DNA of 64,000 nucleotides from Pseudomonas sp. B21-048 (GTDB taxonomy: Bacteria; Pseudomonadota; Gammaproteobacteria; Pseudomonadales; Pseudomonadaceae), in the NCBI RefSeq assembly GCF_024748615.1, contig NZ_CP087168.1, positions 3,534,001 through 3,598,000 of the forward strand. The letters are read 5' to 3'. How positions within the stretch are numbered: the first letter of the stretch is position 1; the number at the start of each line of letters is the position of its first letter. A model generated the notes under the pieces. It saw only the letters and a list, made by a program, of their open reading frames with translations. It made no database searches and was not told where the DNA came from. Both the position numbers and the translations under genes were made by a program. Shown piece by piece: positions 26,627-35,800 of the stretch.

Positions 26627-27561
26627 GCAAGAAATGGAAATGGGGGATATTTTTCGTTGTTGTACTACTGGGCGCCTACGCGGTTTCCGCACATTTCATG
26701 GTCCACCGGCAGCTGTATGCGCACTGGCAAAACTTCTGGCATGGCAATCAGGCGCCTGACAAAAACATCTGGCTGCCGGACTATAAAGCCGTAATCCAGG
26801 CCAAGCCCGTCGCGGGCGTCACTAACTTGTCCGGCATCGCCTACGACCCGGACCACGATCGTCTGCTGGGGATCACCAATGGTGTTCCCATGGAGATTGT
26901 GGCAATGAGCCGTAACGGTGATCTGCTCGAACGTTATCCGTTGATTGGCTTCCAGGACACCGAAGGCATCGCTTACATAGGCAATGGGCGCGTGGTAATC
27001 GCCGATGAAGTATTACAACGACTGTATGTCCTGACCTTGCCGGGTAGCCCCGGCCCCATTCAGATGGAAAACGCCCAATTTGTCGCCATCGAGATCAACC
27101 TGAGCGAACACAACAAGGGCTTTGAAGGCGTGGCCTATGATGCCGCGAATGATCGTATTTTCGCGTTCAAGGAACGTGATCCGCGCCAGCTGTATTCGGT
27201 CACCGGCATGCTGGCTTCCATCGACGGCTCGTTGCAGGTGCGCATCAAGGATTTGACGAGCTGGATCGACCGCAGCGTCTTCGGCATGGATCTTTCCGAG
27301 GGTTACTACGATCCGAGGACCGGTCACTTGCTGGTACTGAGCGAACAGTCCTCCAACCTGACCGAACTCGACGAGAAAGGTAACTTCCTCAGCATCCGCT
27401 CCCTGCTCGGCCTGACAGATGATCTCGAAAAAACCATACCGCAAGCCGAAGGCATGACCATGGACGCCGACGGCGAGCTTTACGTTGTGAGTGAGCCTAA
27501 TCTGTTTTATCGGTTCACTAAGTCAGAGGCCGCTGTGGCGGAGAGTCAGCAGAAGCGTTAA
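26623..27561 (+). CDS. SdiA-regulated (YjiK-like) beta-propeller protein
   Basis: 312 residues, start overlapping the GT39 stop (ATGA). A single N-terminal membrane anchor (WGIFFVVVLLGAYAVSAHF) precedes a propeller-like domain with repeated motifs such as LSGIAYDPDHDRLLGITN, TEGIAYIGNGRVVIADE, KGFEGVAYDAANDRIFAFKE and AEGMTMDADGELYVVSE. The family (PF06977) has no established biochemical activity. Probably a periplasmic, membrane-tethered protein serving the same envelope modification; last gene of the operon. Confidence 0.85.
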   Translation: MSKKWKWGIFFVVVLLGAYAVSAHFMVHRQLYAHWQNFWHGNQAPDKNIWLPDYKAVIQAKPVAGVTNLSGIAYDPDHDRLLGITNGVPMEIVAMSRNGDLLERYPLIGFQDTEGIAYIGNGRVVIADEVLQRLYVLTLPGSPGPIQMENAQFVAIEINLSEHNKGFEGVAYDAANDRIFAFKERDPRQLYSVTGMLASIDGSLQVRIKDLTSWIDRSVFGMDLSEGYYDPRTGHLLVLSEQSSNLTELDEKGNFLSIRSLLGLTDDLEKTIPQAEGMTMDADGELYVVSEPNLFYRFTKSEAAVAESQQKR

Positions 27562-27708
27562 GGATGGTCTGAAGTAGCCACGTATTTCTGGCTGACTTCG
27601 GCCACCGCCGATTTTGAAGGTGGCGAGTCGATCCAAAACGCTCAGGTCACTCACTCATTCCTGTCTTTTTAGCCGCTGCGAGCACCTCCCGGCGGCTATT
27701 CCCCCACA

Positions 27709-28668
27709 TTACAGGCGCACCTCTCCTGTATCGCCCAGTAAATGTCGGCGGGCCATCCACAGATTCGACAGCGCAAACAGCGTTACCAGCTGTGCCGTGT
27801 TCTTGGCCAGGCCACGGAAGCGCGTCTTCACATAACGGAACTGGCGCTTGATCACCCGGAACGGGTGCTCGACCTTCGCCCTTACCTGCGCCTTGGCTTT
27901 GTACAGGACGCTGCGCTTGCCCAGTTTCTGGTAGGTGCTGCGCCGGGCGGCAATCTGCCAGATGACTTGGCGACCTTCATGCTCTGGGCGTTTCTCCACT
28001 CCGGTATAACCGGCATCGGCACAGACCACGTTTTCGTCGCCGTGCAGCAGCTTATCGACCTGCGTGACATCTGCCACATTGGCCGCCGTGCCCACCACGC
28101 TATGCACCAGGCCCGACTCGTCATCCACACCGATATGGGCCTTCATGCCGAAGTACCATTGATTGCCTTTCTTGGCCTGGTGCATTTCCGGGTCGCGCTT
28201 GCCGTCCTGATTCTTGGTCGAACTCGGCGCATGAATCAGCGTGGCATCGACGATGGTGCCCTGGCGCAGCGACAGGCCGCGATCACCCAGGTAGCCATTG
28301 ATCACGCCCAGAATCCCCGCCGCCAGCTCGTGCTTTTCCAGTAGGCGACGGAAGTTGAGGATGGTGGTTTCGTCGGGAATGCGCTCCAGGTTCAGCCCAG
28401 CAAACTGGCGCAGAATAGTAGTCTCGTACAGTGCCTCTTCCATCGTTGGATCGCTGTAGCCGAACCAGTTTTGCATCAGATGGACACGTAGCATCGCCAT
28501 CAGCGGATAGGCCGGACGACCACCATCACCCTTCGGGTAGTGCCGCTCGATCAGAGTAATCAAACCCTTCCACGGCACCACCCGTTCCATCTCGATCAGG
28601 AACAACTCTTTACGGGTCTGCTTGCGTTTTCCGGCGTACTCGGCATCGGCGAAAGTCATTTGCTTCAT
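27709..28668 (-). CDS. IS5 family transposase
   Basis: 319 residues, intact. N-terminus MKQMTFADAEYAGKRKQTRK, then VPWKGLITLIERHYPKGDGGRP, AYPLMAMLRVHLMQNWFGYSD and IPDETTILNFRRLLE, all typical of IS5/IS1106-like DDE transposases. Catalytic aspartates lie in GTIVDATLI and VVCADAGYTG, the glutamate in AKVEHPFRVIKRQFRY. It lies between the envelope operon and the darcynin gene. Confidence 0.9.
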   Translation of the reverse strand: MKQMTFADAEYAGKRKQTRKELFLIEMERVVPWKGLITLIERHYPKGDGGRPAYPLMAMLRVHLMQNWFGYSDPTMEEALYETTILRQFAGLNLERIPDETTILNFRRLLEKHELAAGILGVINGYLGDRGLSLRQGTIVDATLIHAPSSTKNQDGKRDPEMHQAKKGNQWYFGMKAHIGVDDESGLVHSVVGTAANVADVTQVDKLLHGDENVVCADAGYTGVEKRPEHEGRQVIWQIAARRSTYQKLGKRSVLYKAKAQVRAKVEHPFRVIKRQFRYVKTRFRGLAKNTAQLVTLFALSNLWMARRHLLGDTGEVRL

Positions 28669-28730
28669 CGGAAAACTCGGCGGGTGGAGTCAGGGTATTT
28701 TGCCAAAATCAGGAAGTCTTTTTGAGGGTT
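27709..28730 (-). mobile_element. IS5-type insertion sequence (ends approximate)
   Basis: Holds a complete IS5-family transposase. I could not find convincing terminal inverted repeats, so the outer limits are approximate. The sequence upstream of the transposase (28697-28723) is repeated exactly at 30047-30073. Confidence 0.6.
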
Positions 28731-28781
28731 TCTCTAGGGGCTTGAGCGGTTAGTTCATTGTCGTACCGCAGCGGCCCGTGA

Positions 28782-28824
28782 GGCGGCGTCCGGGCACGCT
28801 ACGGTGGTGCGCCCGGACGCCGCC
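28782..28824. repeat. GC-rich perfect inverted repeat
   Basis: ggcggcgtccgggc at 28782-28795 and its exact reverse complement at 28811-28824, 15-base loop. No T-run follows, so a REP-like element or protein-binding site is as likely as a terminator. Confidence 0.6.
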
Positions 28825-28848
28825 CGCCGGCAGCTACACGAAACCCCA

Positions 28849-29196
28849 TTACGCACTCAACAACGGCGCCTGATCATAATTCTTGGCATAGGCATTCTCC
28901 ACCCCCGGCAAAATCTCGACGATGGTGAAATACCGATCCCAGAACGGCGTCTCCCGCAGATCCTCCACCAGCAGTTCATACGCATGATGACTGTCGGTTT
29001 CCCACAACCACAGATCGGTGACCCGCGCCGAATAGAACTCGATGTCGAAAAACCGCATCGAGACCTGCGCCGCATGCTTTCGCAAAATCGGCTCCATCTG
29101 CGTGCGCATCAGCTCAAAGCGATGCTCGACTGAAAACCCCAGCCATTCCTGGGTGGTCTTGACCAACATGAAAACACTCAGTGATGTCGTTGCCAT
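28849..29196 (-). CDS. darcynin family protein
   Basis: 115 residues from the ATG at 29196 (MATTSLSVFMLVKTTQEWLG); further upstream the frame is open but would overlap the divergent tetR and is not family-like. RFFDIEFYSARVTDLWLWE and LLVEDLRETPFWDRYFTIVEILPGVENAYAKNY are the conserved blocks of darcynin proteins, a small ferredoxin-like-fold family of unknown function. Divergent from a TetR gene 85 bp away, which probably represses it. Confidence 0.85.
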   Translation of the reverse strand: MATTSLSVFMLVKTTQEWLGFSVEHRFELMRTQMEPILRKHAAQVSMRFFDIEFYSARVTDLWLWETDSHHAYELLVEDLRETPFWDRYFTIVEILPGVENAYAKNYDQAPLLSA

Positions 29197-29243
29197 GATA
29201 ATGATTCCTGGTAGTTGAAGAGTGGGGAAAGCCAATCCAGAAT

Positions 29244-29258
29244 ACGAGTCATAACTCA
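29244..29258. promoter_or_regulatory. candidate TetR operator
   Basis: acGAGTcataACTCa is a short palindrome midway between the divergent darcynin and tetR starts, with a third ACTC half-site at 29267. Position and symmetry suit a TetR-family operator. Confidence 0.4.
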
Positions 29259-29281
29259 TATTTAAAACTCGCATCCCGATC

Positions 29282-29893
29282 ATGACCAAACACCGCGAAA
29301 TGCCGCCCTTAACCCCCCGAAAACTCCCGACCCAGCGCCGTTCGGCCAACACCGTTGACACCATTCTCGAAGCCGCTGCTCGCATTCTCGAAACCGACGG
29401 CCTCGCCGCCTGCTCCACCAACGCCGTGGCGCAGCGCGCCGGCGTAAGCATCGGCTCGCTGTACCAGTACTTCCCCAACCGCGACGCCCTGACCGTCGCC
29501 TTGATCGAACGCGAAACCACTCAGTTGCTCGATGACGTCCAGCACGTCCATGAACACGACGACGCCCTCGCACGCATCCGCGCACTGGTCCAGGCCTCCG
29601 TCGCCCACCAGCTACGGCGCCCGGAACTGGCCAGAATCATCGACTTCGAAGAGCGCCGCTTACCGCTGCAAGAGCGCCATGAGCGCGTGGCCAACGTCAT
29701 TCATGCCGAATTGATAGCGGCGCTGGCCCTTCCGTCAGCCCCGTGGGGCTGCGCCGATGTACTGGAGACCGCGCAAGACCTGCTGGCGATGGCCCACGGC
29801 ATGATCGATGCGGCGGGGGAGCGGGGGGAGACGGATGCGGTGAGTTTGGAAGGACGGGTGATGCGAGCGTTGGTGGGTTTTTTGTGCGGGTAG
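29282..29893 (+). CDS. TetR family transcriptional regulator
   Basis: 203 residues. The N-terminal helix-turn-helix is clear: VDTILEAAARILETDGLAAC, STNAVAQRAGVSIGSLYQYF, PNRDALTVALIE. The C-terminal ligand domain (about 80-200) is alpha-helical and not assignable to an effector. Divergent from the darcynin gene; likely autoregulatory. Confidence 0.9.
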   Translation: MTKHREMPPLTPRKLPTQRRSANTVDTILEAAARILETDGLAACSTNAVAQRAGVSIGSLYQYFPNRDALTVALIERETTQLLDDVQHVHEHDDALARIRALVQASVAHQLRRPELARIIDFEERRLPLQERHERVANVIHAELIAALALPSAPWGCADVLETAQDLLAMAHGMIDAAGERGETDAVSLEGRVMRALVGFLCG

Positions 29894-30046
29894 TGGGCTA
29901 TCTGGGCCGGCTCTTGGCGGCCAGGAGACAAGACCGGATGGCGTAAGGGTGGTGATCGATTGTGCTCGGCGAACCTCTGACTGGAACGGTGGGCGAGAGG
30001 TAGCGCTATCGGAGCTCTCTGGAAGACCGGAGGGGGAAGTCCGGAC

Positions 30047-30073
30047 ATTTTGCCAAAATCAGGAAGTCTTTTT
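30047..30073 (-). repeat. 27-base copy of IS5-element end
   Basis: attttgccaaaatcagg and the following aagtcttttt match 28697-28723 exactly in the same orientation. Probably the scar of a lost second IS copy or a duplicated target segment. Confidence 0.6.
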
Positions 30074-30321
30074 CAGAATTCCCCTAACGTCTTCAGATGC
30101 TTATTTCGTCCTTACTGATCAACGTGTTTTCAGCAGCATGGGAAAGATTTGGTCGTTGCTTTATAGCGTTGAACTCGATTTCGCCGGGGGGACATCCGAT
30201 GTGCTTTTGGGCGATTAGCTTAAGCAGATCCTACAGCCTGTACCCGTGGCCCATATCGCCTCATTTTTTGTAGCTCAGACGTGCTGGCACGTTCACAATC
30301 GGTCAGATCCTGAACAATTTG

Positions 30322-30348
30322 ATTTGTCGCAGCACCGCTGCGACAAAT
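30322..30348. repeat. perfect hairpin, first of a pair
   Basis: Stem atttgtcgcagc / gctgcgacaaat (12 bp), loop acc. Lies 8 bases from a second hairpin of the same design; with it probably forms the end of the leftward yfa transcript. Confidence 0.75.
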
Positions 30349-30355
30349 GCCAAAC

Positions 30356-30384
30356 TAATAGTCTCAGCACTGCTGAGACTATTA
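30356..30384. terminator. perfect hairpin, second of a pair, beside yfaP stop
   Basis: Stem taatagtctcagc / gctgagactatta (13 bp), loop act, four bases beyond the yfaP stop on the minus strand. Likely an RNA 3' stabiliser or terminator; no long T-run follows. Confidence 0.6.
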
Positions 30385-30388
30385 CTAC

Positions 30389-31204
30389 TCACGGATAACT
30401 AAACCCCTTAACCAACGTCAACTCCCCGACCGCCCGCATTGGCACCAGGAATGTCTCCATCTTCTCGTTCGGCGTCCCCTCCTCCGTAATCACCGTAATC
30501 TGCGCCGTAGTCAGGGGCTGAGCAGCCTCTTCCTGCCCCTCCTCATCTCTGCGATACCCACCACCGTAGTAGTTCACGTACACCAGGTATTGCCCCTTGA
30601 TCGGCGCCGGCATGGCGAAGATTTCCGGGCCGTAGCCGGTGGTGACGTCGACGTCGAGTGCGCCGCCGTTGGCCGCGACGCGGTCGCCGTACCAGATGTG
30701 GCCACCGTCAGGCGTGACGAGGTGCAGGTCGAGGTCGGTGCCGTCACTGTCCCAGGCCAGCAATACCCGCAACTTGGCCGGAGTGGCCCCGCCGCTGGCG
30801 TTCAGGAACTGCGTGCGATGCCGCTGTTGACCATCGGGGCTGCGGACTTCAACGCTGTTGCTGCCGTTGGGGAATGAGAACGGGCGATCGTAGCGACCGG
30901 TGGGGTCAATTTTCAGCGGCATGCTGACGCCGTTGACGATCAGCTTGCCGGGCTCATTGCCCTTGGGCGCGGACTTGATCTGACCGGTAATGCGAGCAGT
31001 GTTGGCCTGCCCCACCGGTGTGTTGACCGAGGAAGCCGGGTAATTAACCGTCTGACGAAAGTTTTCGCCTTCGCCTTCGGACGCGCCCGTGCGCCAGCCG
31101 CCGACGGGCGTGTCGAGTTTGACCGCGCTATCGATGGCGAACGCGGTCGGCCATACGCAAAAAGAACAAAGGAACAGGAGGACCTGTGGGTAACGGAGTT
31201 TCAT
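30389..31204 (-). CDS. yfaP: YfaP-like DUF2135 secreted protein (copy 1)
   Basis: 271 residues. Signal peptide (VLLFLCSFCVWPTAFA), then LDTPVGGWRTGASEGE and an N-terminal carbohydrate-binding-like fold (TARITGQIKSAPKGNEPGKL, GSNSVEVRSPDG), and the DUF2135 domain: VLLAWDSDGTDLDLHLVTPDGGHIWYG and YGPEIFAMPAPIKGQYLVYVNYYGG. Periplasmic, function unknown. Last gene of the leftward yfa operon, 3 bases after yfaQ. A second yfaP-like gene heads the operon at 39783-40574; the two share layout and the PVGGWR and TPDG motifs. Confidence 0.87.
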   Translation of the reverse strand: MKLRYPQVLLFLCSFCVWPTAFAIDSAVKLDTPVGGWRTGASEGEGENFRQTVNYPASSVNTPVGQANTARITGQIKSAPKGNEPGKLIVNGVSMPLKIDPTGRYDRPFSFPNGSNSVEVRSPDGQQRHRTQFLNASGGATPAKLRVLLAWDSDGTDLDLHLVTPDGGHIWYGDRVAANGGALDVDVTTGYGPEIFAMPAPIKGQYLVYVNYYGGGYRRDEEGQEEAAQPLTTAQITVITEEGTPNEKMETFLVPMRAVGELTLVKGFSYP

Positions 31205-31207
31205 GGC

Positions 31208-32827
31208 CTATTCCAGCAAGAGGTGGCGGGCGAGCCCTTCGATGTAGGTTTCATCCTGGCCGTTGGGGTGTGCTTCGAAGGCCAGGTGCAGGTATTCGTG
31301 GGTCAGGTCGAGGCGGTCTTGCAGCGACAGCACGCCGCGTACGTAGATTCGCTGGCGTTCGCGATCGACAAAAGGACGGCCGAAGGCCAGGCGGCAGACG
31401 GCGAAAGTGTTGACTTCGTTGTAACCAACTTCGCTTTCCAGCCGTGGTCGCCAGCCGCGGCGTTGCTTTTTCAGCCAGTCTTGCGCGGCGGGCAATGCGT
31501 CGCAGGAAGCGACGGGATTGTCCCAGCGGCTGAGGCTGGCGCGCGGATAAGCGTGCAGCAGGATGGCGTCGTAACGTTGACCGGCATTGGCCTGTTCGAC
31601 GGCTTGCAGCCAGGAGAGCTTGTCCGGCCCCGGTTGGTCGGAGTGATAGGTGACGTTGCTGCCGGCGAGTACCAGATCGCTGGTCCACGCGGCGATGTTG
31701 CGCGATTCGGTGGCGGCCGGGCGTGGGGCGACGCGCTGTCGGCTGCTGCTGTCGTCGATGCTCAGGCAGTCGCCGTTGCGCGTGGCGTTTTGCAGCAGGT
31801 AGGTGCGGATTGCGACGCTCAGGGCTTTGGCGGCTTCGGCAGGTTCTGGTCTGGCTTCGCGCTGCAGGACGCGGGCGACGTACTCTTCGCGGTCCAGACG
31901 GGCGACCAGTTTGTCTTTGAGCAAGAACAACTCGCCGTCGCTATGGATATCGAGTTGATTGCCATTGGCGAACTCGACACGATAGTCACCTTGCAAAGGC
32001 CCGGGCGTTAACACGCGATCCCCCGAGAGTACGCGTTTCAGCGGATAACGCGCGAACAGGCCGACCTCGACGCACTTCCCCGCCTCGGCTGGCCATGACG
32101 AGGGCAACACCGTCGCCAGTGCCTGACCGTAATTGCGCAAGACCATTTGACTGGTACCGCGCCCACCGGCCCAGATCGGCGTGCCGTCCGCCGTCCAGCC
32201 AGCGAATCCGCCTTGGCGCGACGAAGGATCCTGATCCCCCAACCAGCTCCAGGTTTTCACCCGTAACCGGCCGCCAAGTTCACCGACGACATTGCCGTCA
32301 GCCGCATTCAGCACCACATCGAGCAATACCCGCCGTGCCTGATCCTGCGCCGGCATCACGGCCAATGCCTTCAACAACTCAGCCACCGAAACCCGGGTCT
32401 GCGGTTGCAACGACGGCAAATCCAGCAACCACGCGGGCGCTTGTCTCGCCAGCCAATACTCACGCCACTGCGCGCCGGCAATGCCCAGGCGCGCAGGCTC
32501 GAAATACAAACCGCAGGACTTCACCAGCGCCTGGTCGCGCTCAATCTTGCCACCCGCCGTGCAGCAATACACTTCTTCCTTCGATTGCCCGCGACACTCA
32601 TAAGCCGATTCACGCGCGCCAGTGTCCACCAACCAACCGTAGACAAACAGCTTCCACACACTGCCCAGCGGCGTCTGCAGATCAGCAGGCAACGGCTCAC
32701 GTGAAATCACCTGAGTCCGGCTCAATGAAAGCCATTCATCCTTGAAACCCAAGTGCAACGGCTCGTCCTGCGCTGTCGCCAGCGCAGGCATCAAACACAA
32801 CAGCCACCAGACCAGACGCCGGGTCAT
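31208..32827 (-). CDS. yfaQ: YfaQ-like DUF2300 protein
   Basis: 539 residues from the ATG at 32827 (MTRRLVWWLLCLMPALATAQ), which gives a signal peptide and begins one base after the yfaS stop. The body contains the N-terminal TPLGSVWKLFVYGWL and, in the C-terminal half, REEYVARVLQREARPEPAEAAKALSVAIRTYL (SpoIID-like) and a possible metal site THEYLHLAFEAHP with HEYLH. Families with these features act on or sense the cell wall. No activity is established for YfaQ. Operon partner of the alpha-2-macroglobulin. Confidence 0.85.
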   Translation of the reverse strand: MTRRLVWWLLCLMPALATAQDEPLHLGFKDEWLSLSRTQVISREPLPADLQTPLGSVWKLFVYGWLVDTGARESAYECRGQSKEEVYCCTAGGKIERDQALVKSCGLYFEPARLGIAGAQWREYWLARQAPAWLLDLPSLQPQTRVSVAELLKALAVMPAQDQARRVLLDVVLNAADGNVVGELGGRLRVKTWSWLGDQDPSSRQGGFAGWTADGTPIWAGGRGTSQMVLRNYGQALATVLPSSWPAEAGKCVEVGLFARYPLKRVLSGDRVLTPGPLQGDYRVEFANGNQLDIHSDGELFLLKDKLVARLDREEYVARVLQREARPEPAEAAKALSVAIRTYLLQNATRNGDCLSIDDSSSRQRVAPRPAATESRNIAAWTSDLVLAGSNVTYHSDQPGPDKLSWLQAVEQANAGQRYDAILLHAYPRASLSRWDNPVASCDALPAAQDWLKKQRRGWRPRLESEVGYNEVNTFAVCRLAFGRPFVDRERQRIYVRGVLSLQDRLDLTHEYLHLAFEAHPNGQDETYIEGLARHLLLE

Positions 32828-32828
32828 G

Positions 32829-35800
32829 TCAGTTAACCGTGACCTGACCAAGCGCCGGTTTCTGTTCCTGGGCCTGATGCTGTGGCGCATAGACTTGAGT
32901 GAAACGCACCGGCGGCAGGCTGAACTGGCCTTTCTGCGAGAAACGCACCAGATGACGCAGGCGCAATTCACCGCTCAAGGCATCCACCGGGATCGCGTAA
33001 GCCATTTGCCCCGGTTCGAAACGGGCCTTCTCCAGCGAGGTCGGCTCGGTGCCGGCCTTGCCCATCAGCTTGATGCCCCACGTGGTGCGCTCGACGTCCG
33101 CGCCCGGTGGCAGCGGCACTTCGAGCATGCCGTAGCGCAGCGGTTTCGCGGCTTTGCTGGTGATGATCACTTCGTCCAGGTACAGGCTGTCGCTGGACAA
33201 CGGTTTGTTGCCGACGGCTTCGAGTTTGAATTCGAACGCTTCGTCACCCGGCACCAGACGCGACAGACGACGAGTGATGGTCACGGCCATCGGGTCCACT
33301 GGCGGTTGCTTGCTCTGGAAGCTCAACGCGGCGCGAAGCGGGCGTTCTTGCTCCCCGGTCAGCGACAACACTGTCGGCACGGGCGCAGCACCCTGCCACG
33401 TCCAATACATCTCACCAGTATCACCGTACTTTTTCTTCCAGCCTTCACCCGGCGCCAGTGCGATGGTCGGCGATGCCTGTTCGATGCTGCGTTGCAGCCA
33501 GGTCAGCGCCAAGGCACGTTCCAGAGTCGATTGCTGTGGCAACAGACGTTGCAACAATGCTTGAGCGTGAGCCTGATCGAAGGCTTGCAGCGACAGGTTC
33601 AGCGCCTCGACAAACGGTAGAGAGCTGGCGGCCACTTGTTGTTGCGCAGCCTCCAATTGACCGTTGAACGCCGACGGCAGATTGACCTTGGCCTGACGCG
33701 CCATCGATGCGGTCAGCACTCGAGCGCTGGCCAGGCCCAACGCCGAATCCGGGTCGCTCATGACCAGACTCTCTGCGCCATCGTCCATCATGCTCGCCGC
33801 GTTGCCTTCGCCGGCTTTCACCAGGTCGTCGATCAAACCGCTGAGCAGTGTGTTCACTGGCAATTGCATCTGTTTGGCGAACGACAGAATCAACGCCCGC
33901 TGCAACAGCGGCGTGTTCTGCGACTGCTTGGCGTACACCTCCAGCACCCGCTGCCAATGCTCCGGCGGCAGGCTCAGTTCCAGCGCTTTACTGGCGTGCC
34001 AGTCGGCGTAATAGGCGTAAGCAGTGAGGAACGCGTCCGGCTCACCGTCATAGCCCCACCAAGTGAAGCTCGCCGACGGGCCGGCCATTTGCACCAAGCG
34101 CAGGCGGCTGTTCTGCATGATCAAACGCAAGCGATCGCGGATCTGCGGGTTCGACGACAAGGTCGGATAAGCGATGCTCAGCGGCAGCAAACGGCTGGCG
34201 GTCTGTTCAACACCGCCGTACGGATAGCTCAGCAGATCATCAAGCGCCGAACGGAACAGCGCTTGCGGACTGTCGTCCAGACGCAGGCGAATATCCGTGG
34301 CGTCTGCCGGCAAGGTCAGCGGCGTATCACCGCTGGCCACGTCCAGGCTTTGGCTTTGCGTTACCTGCCAGCCTTCGCCGGTCGCGGTCAGGCGCACCGC
34401 CAGGGCATCAGCGGTTTTGCTGTCCTGCACCAGCTCGGCGGTCCACTCGCCATTGGCCACTGTGAACGCTGGCAATGCGATGTAGTTGATGCCGTTGTTC
34501 AACGTGACCGGCACCCGTTGTTCGGCGCCACCGTAATGAATCACCAGCTCAGCCTTGACCGGTTTCTCGGCCTGACTGAAGGCGAACACACCGAGATCCG
34601 GTTTGTCGCTGTTGCGGAATTTGGTCGGGCCGCTCCACTTCAGGTACAGCGGTTTTTCCGAACGAACAAATTGCTTCTTCTGCCCGACCTGGCCGTCATC
34701 GGCAATGGCACGGGCGGTGATGCGCCAGCGGGTCAGCGAGTCCGGCATTTTGAAGGTAAAGCGGGTTTTGCCATTCGCATCGGTGATCAGTTCAGGCTGC
34801 CACGCGGCGGTGTCGACGTCTTCGCGACGTGGCCGCTCCAACACTTTGACGCCGCGCTCGCTGCGGTTGGCTTTGCCCGGTGCGCCTGGGCTGCCCGGTA
34901 ATGCCACGTCGTAGCTGATGAACGACAAACTGGCGCTGGTGCGCACGTTGTTGCGGCGCGGGTGATAGAAGAAATGGTCGATGGTCGGCGCGACTTCCGG
35001 TTGCAGCGCGTAGACCATTTCATCGACCACACTGACCGTCAGGTGCGCCGGAATCGGCTTGCCGGCGAACTGCGTGGTCAGGTCAACCGACACGGTATCG
35101 CCCGGCTGATACGCCTCTTTATCGGTGGTGATGGCCACGTCGATCTGTGGCGCGATCACCTTGATGCCGGCGTTCTGGAAGCTGTACTGACCACCTTTGG
35201 TGTAGAGCACGGAGAAGGTCAGGTTCGGTGCGAAGTTGTCCTTCACCAGGATGCGCGCGCGGTATTGGGTGTCGCTGAGTTTTTCCATCTTCAGCCAATC
35301 GCTGCCCTTGGACAGCAGCGCAGTGGCCTCGACCTTGTCACGCTCAAGCGACAACAACGCATCGATAATCGGCTCGGGGAAAGTGATCAACGCGAGGGCT
35401 TCGTCGCCGGCCTTGTACTCGGGTTTGTCGAGGACGATTTCCACGGTGCCGGGCACGGCTTTGACGCCGTCGCCAGTGACCGAATGGCCGGTCGCACCAA
35501 GCACGCGGCCATGATCATCCTTCAGCGTCAGGTTGTAAGTGCCCGGACGGTCGAAGGCCAGGGTGAAGCCTTTATCTTTGGCGGCGAGTTTGCCTTCGCC
35601 AGTGGTCTGATCTTCGAGTCGCACCCAGCTGTAGCTGCTCGGGTTGACCGCTTTGCTCTGCTCGCTGCCACCTTCGTTGGCATAGCTGAATGCAACCTTG
35701 CCGCCCACCGCGCTGAACCGCTGCGGCGCGCTCAGGCGGAAACTGGCGGCGCCACGGTCGATGAGGATTTCCTTGGTGGTCTTGACCCGATACGCCGCGC

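Larger units (their letters stand above)
29894..30388. other. 495-bp stretch with IS-end copy and twin hairpins
   Basis: No gene supported. It holds a 27-base copy of the IS5 upstream sequence (30047-30073) and two consecutive perfect hairpins just before the yfaP stop. An open frame at 29949-30218 has no coding character. Confidence 0.6.

Noticed and set aside
30322..30384. CRISPR array
   Set aside because: Only two units, which are inverted hairpins with different sequence, not direct repeats with spacers. No cas genes in the window.
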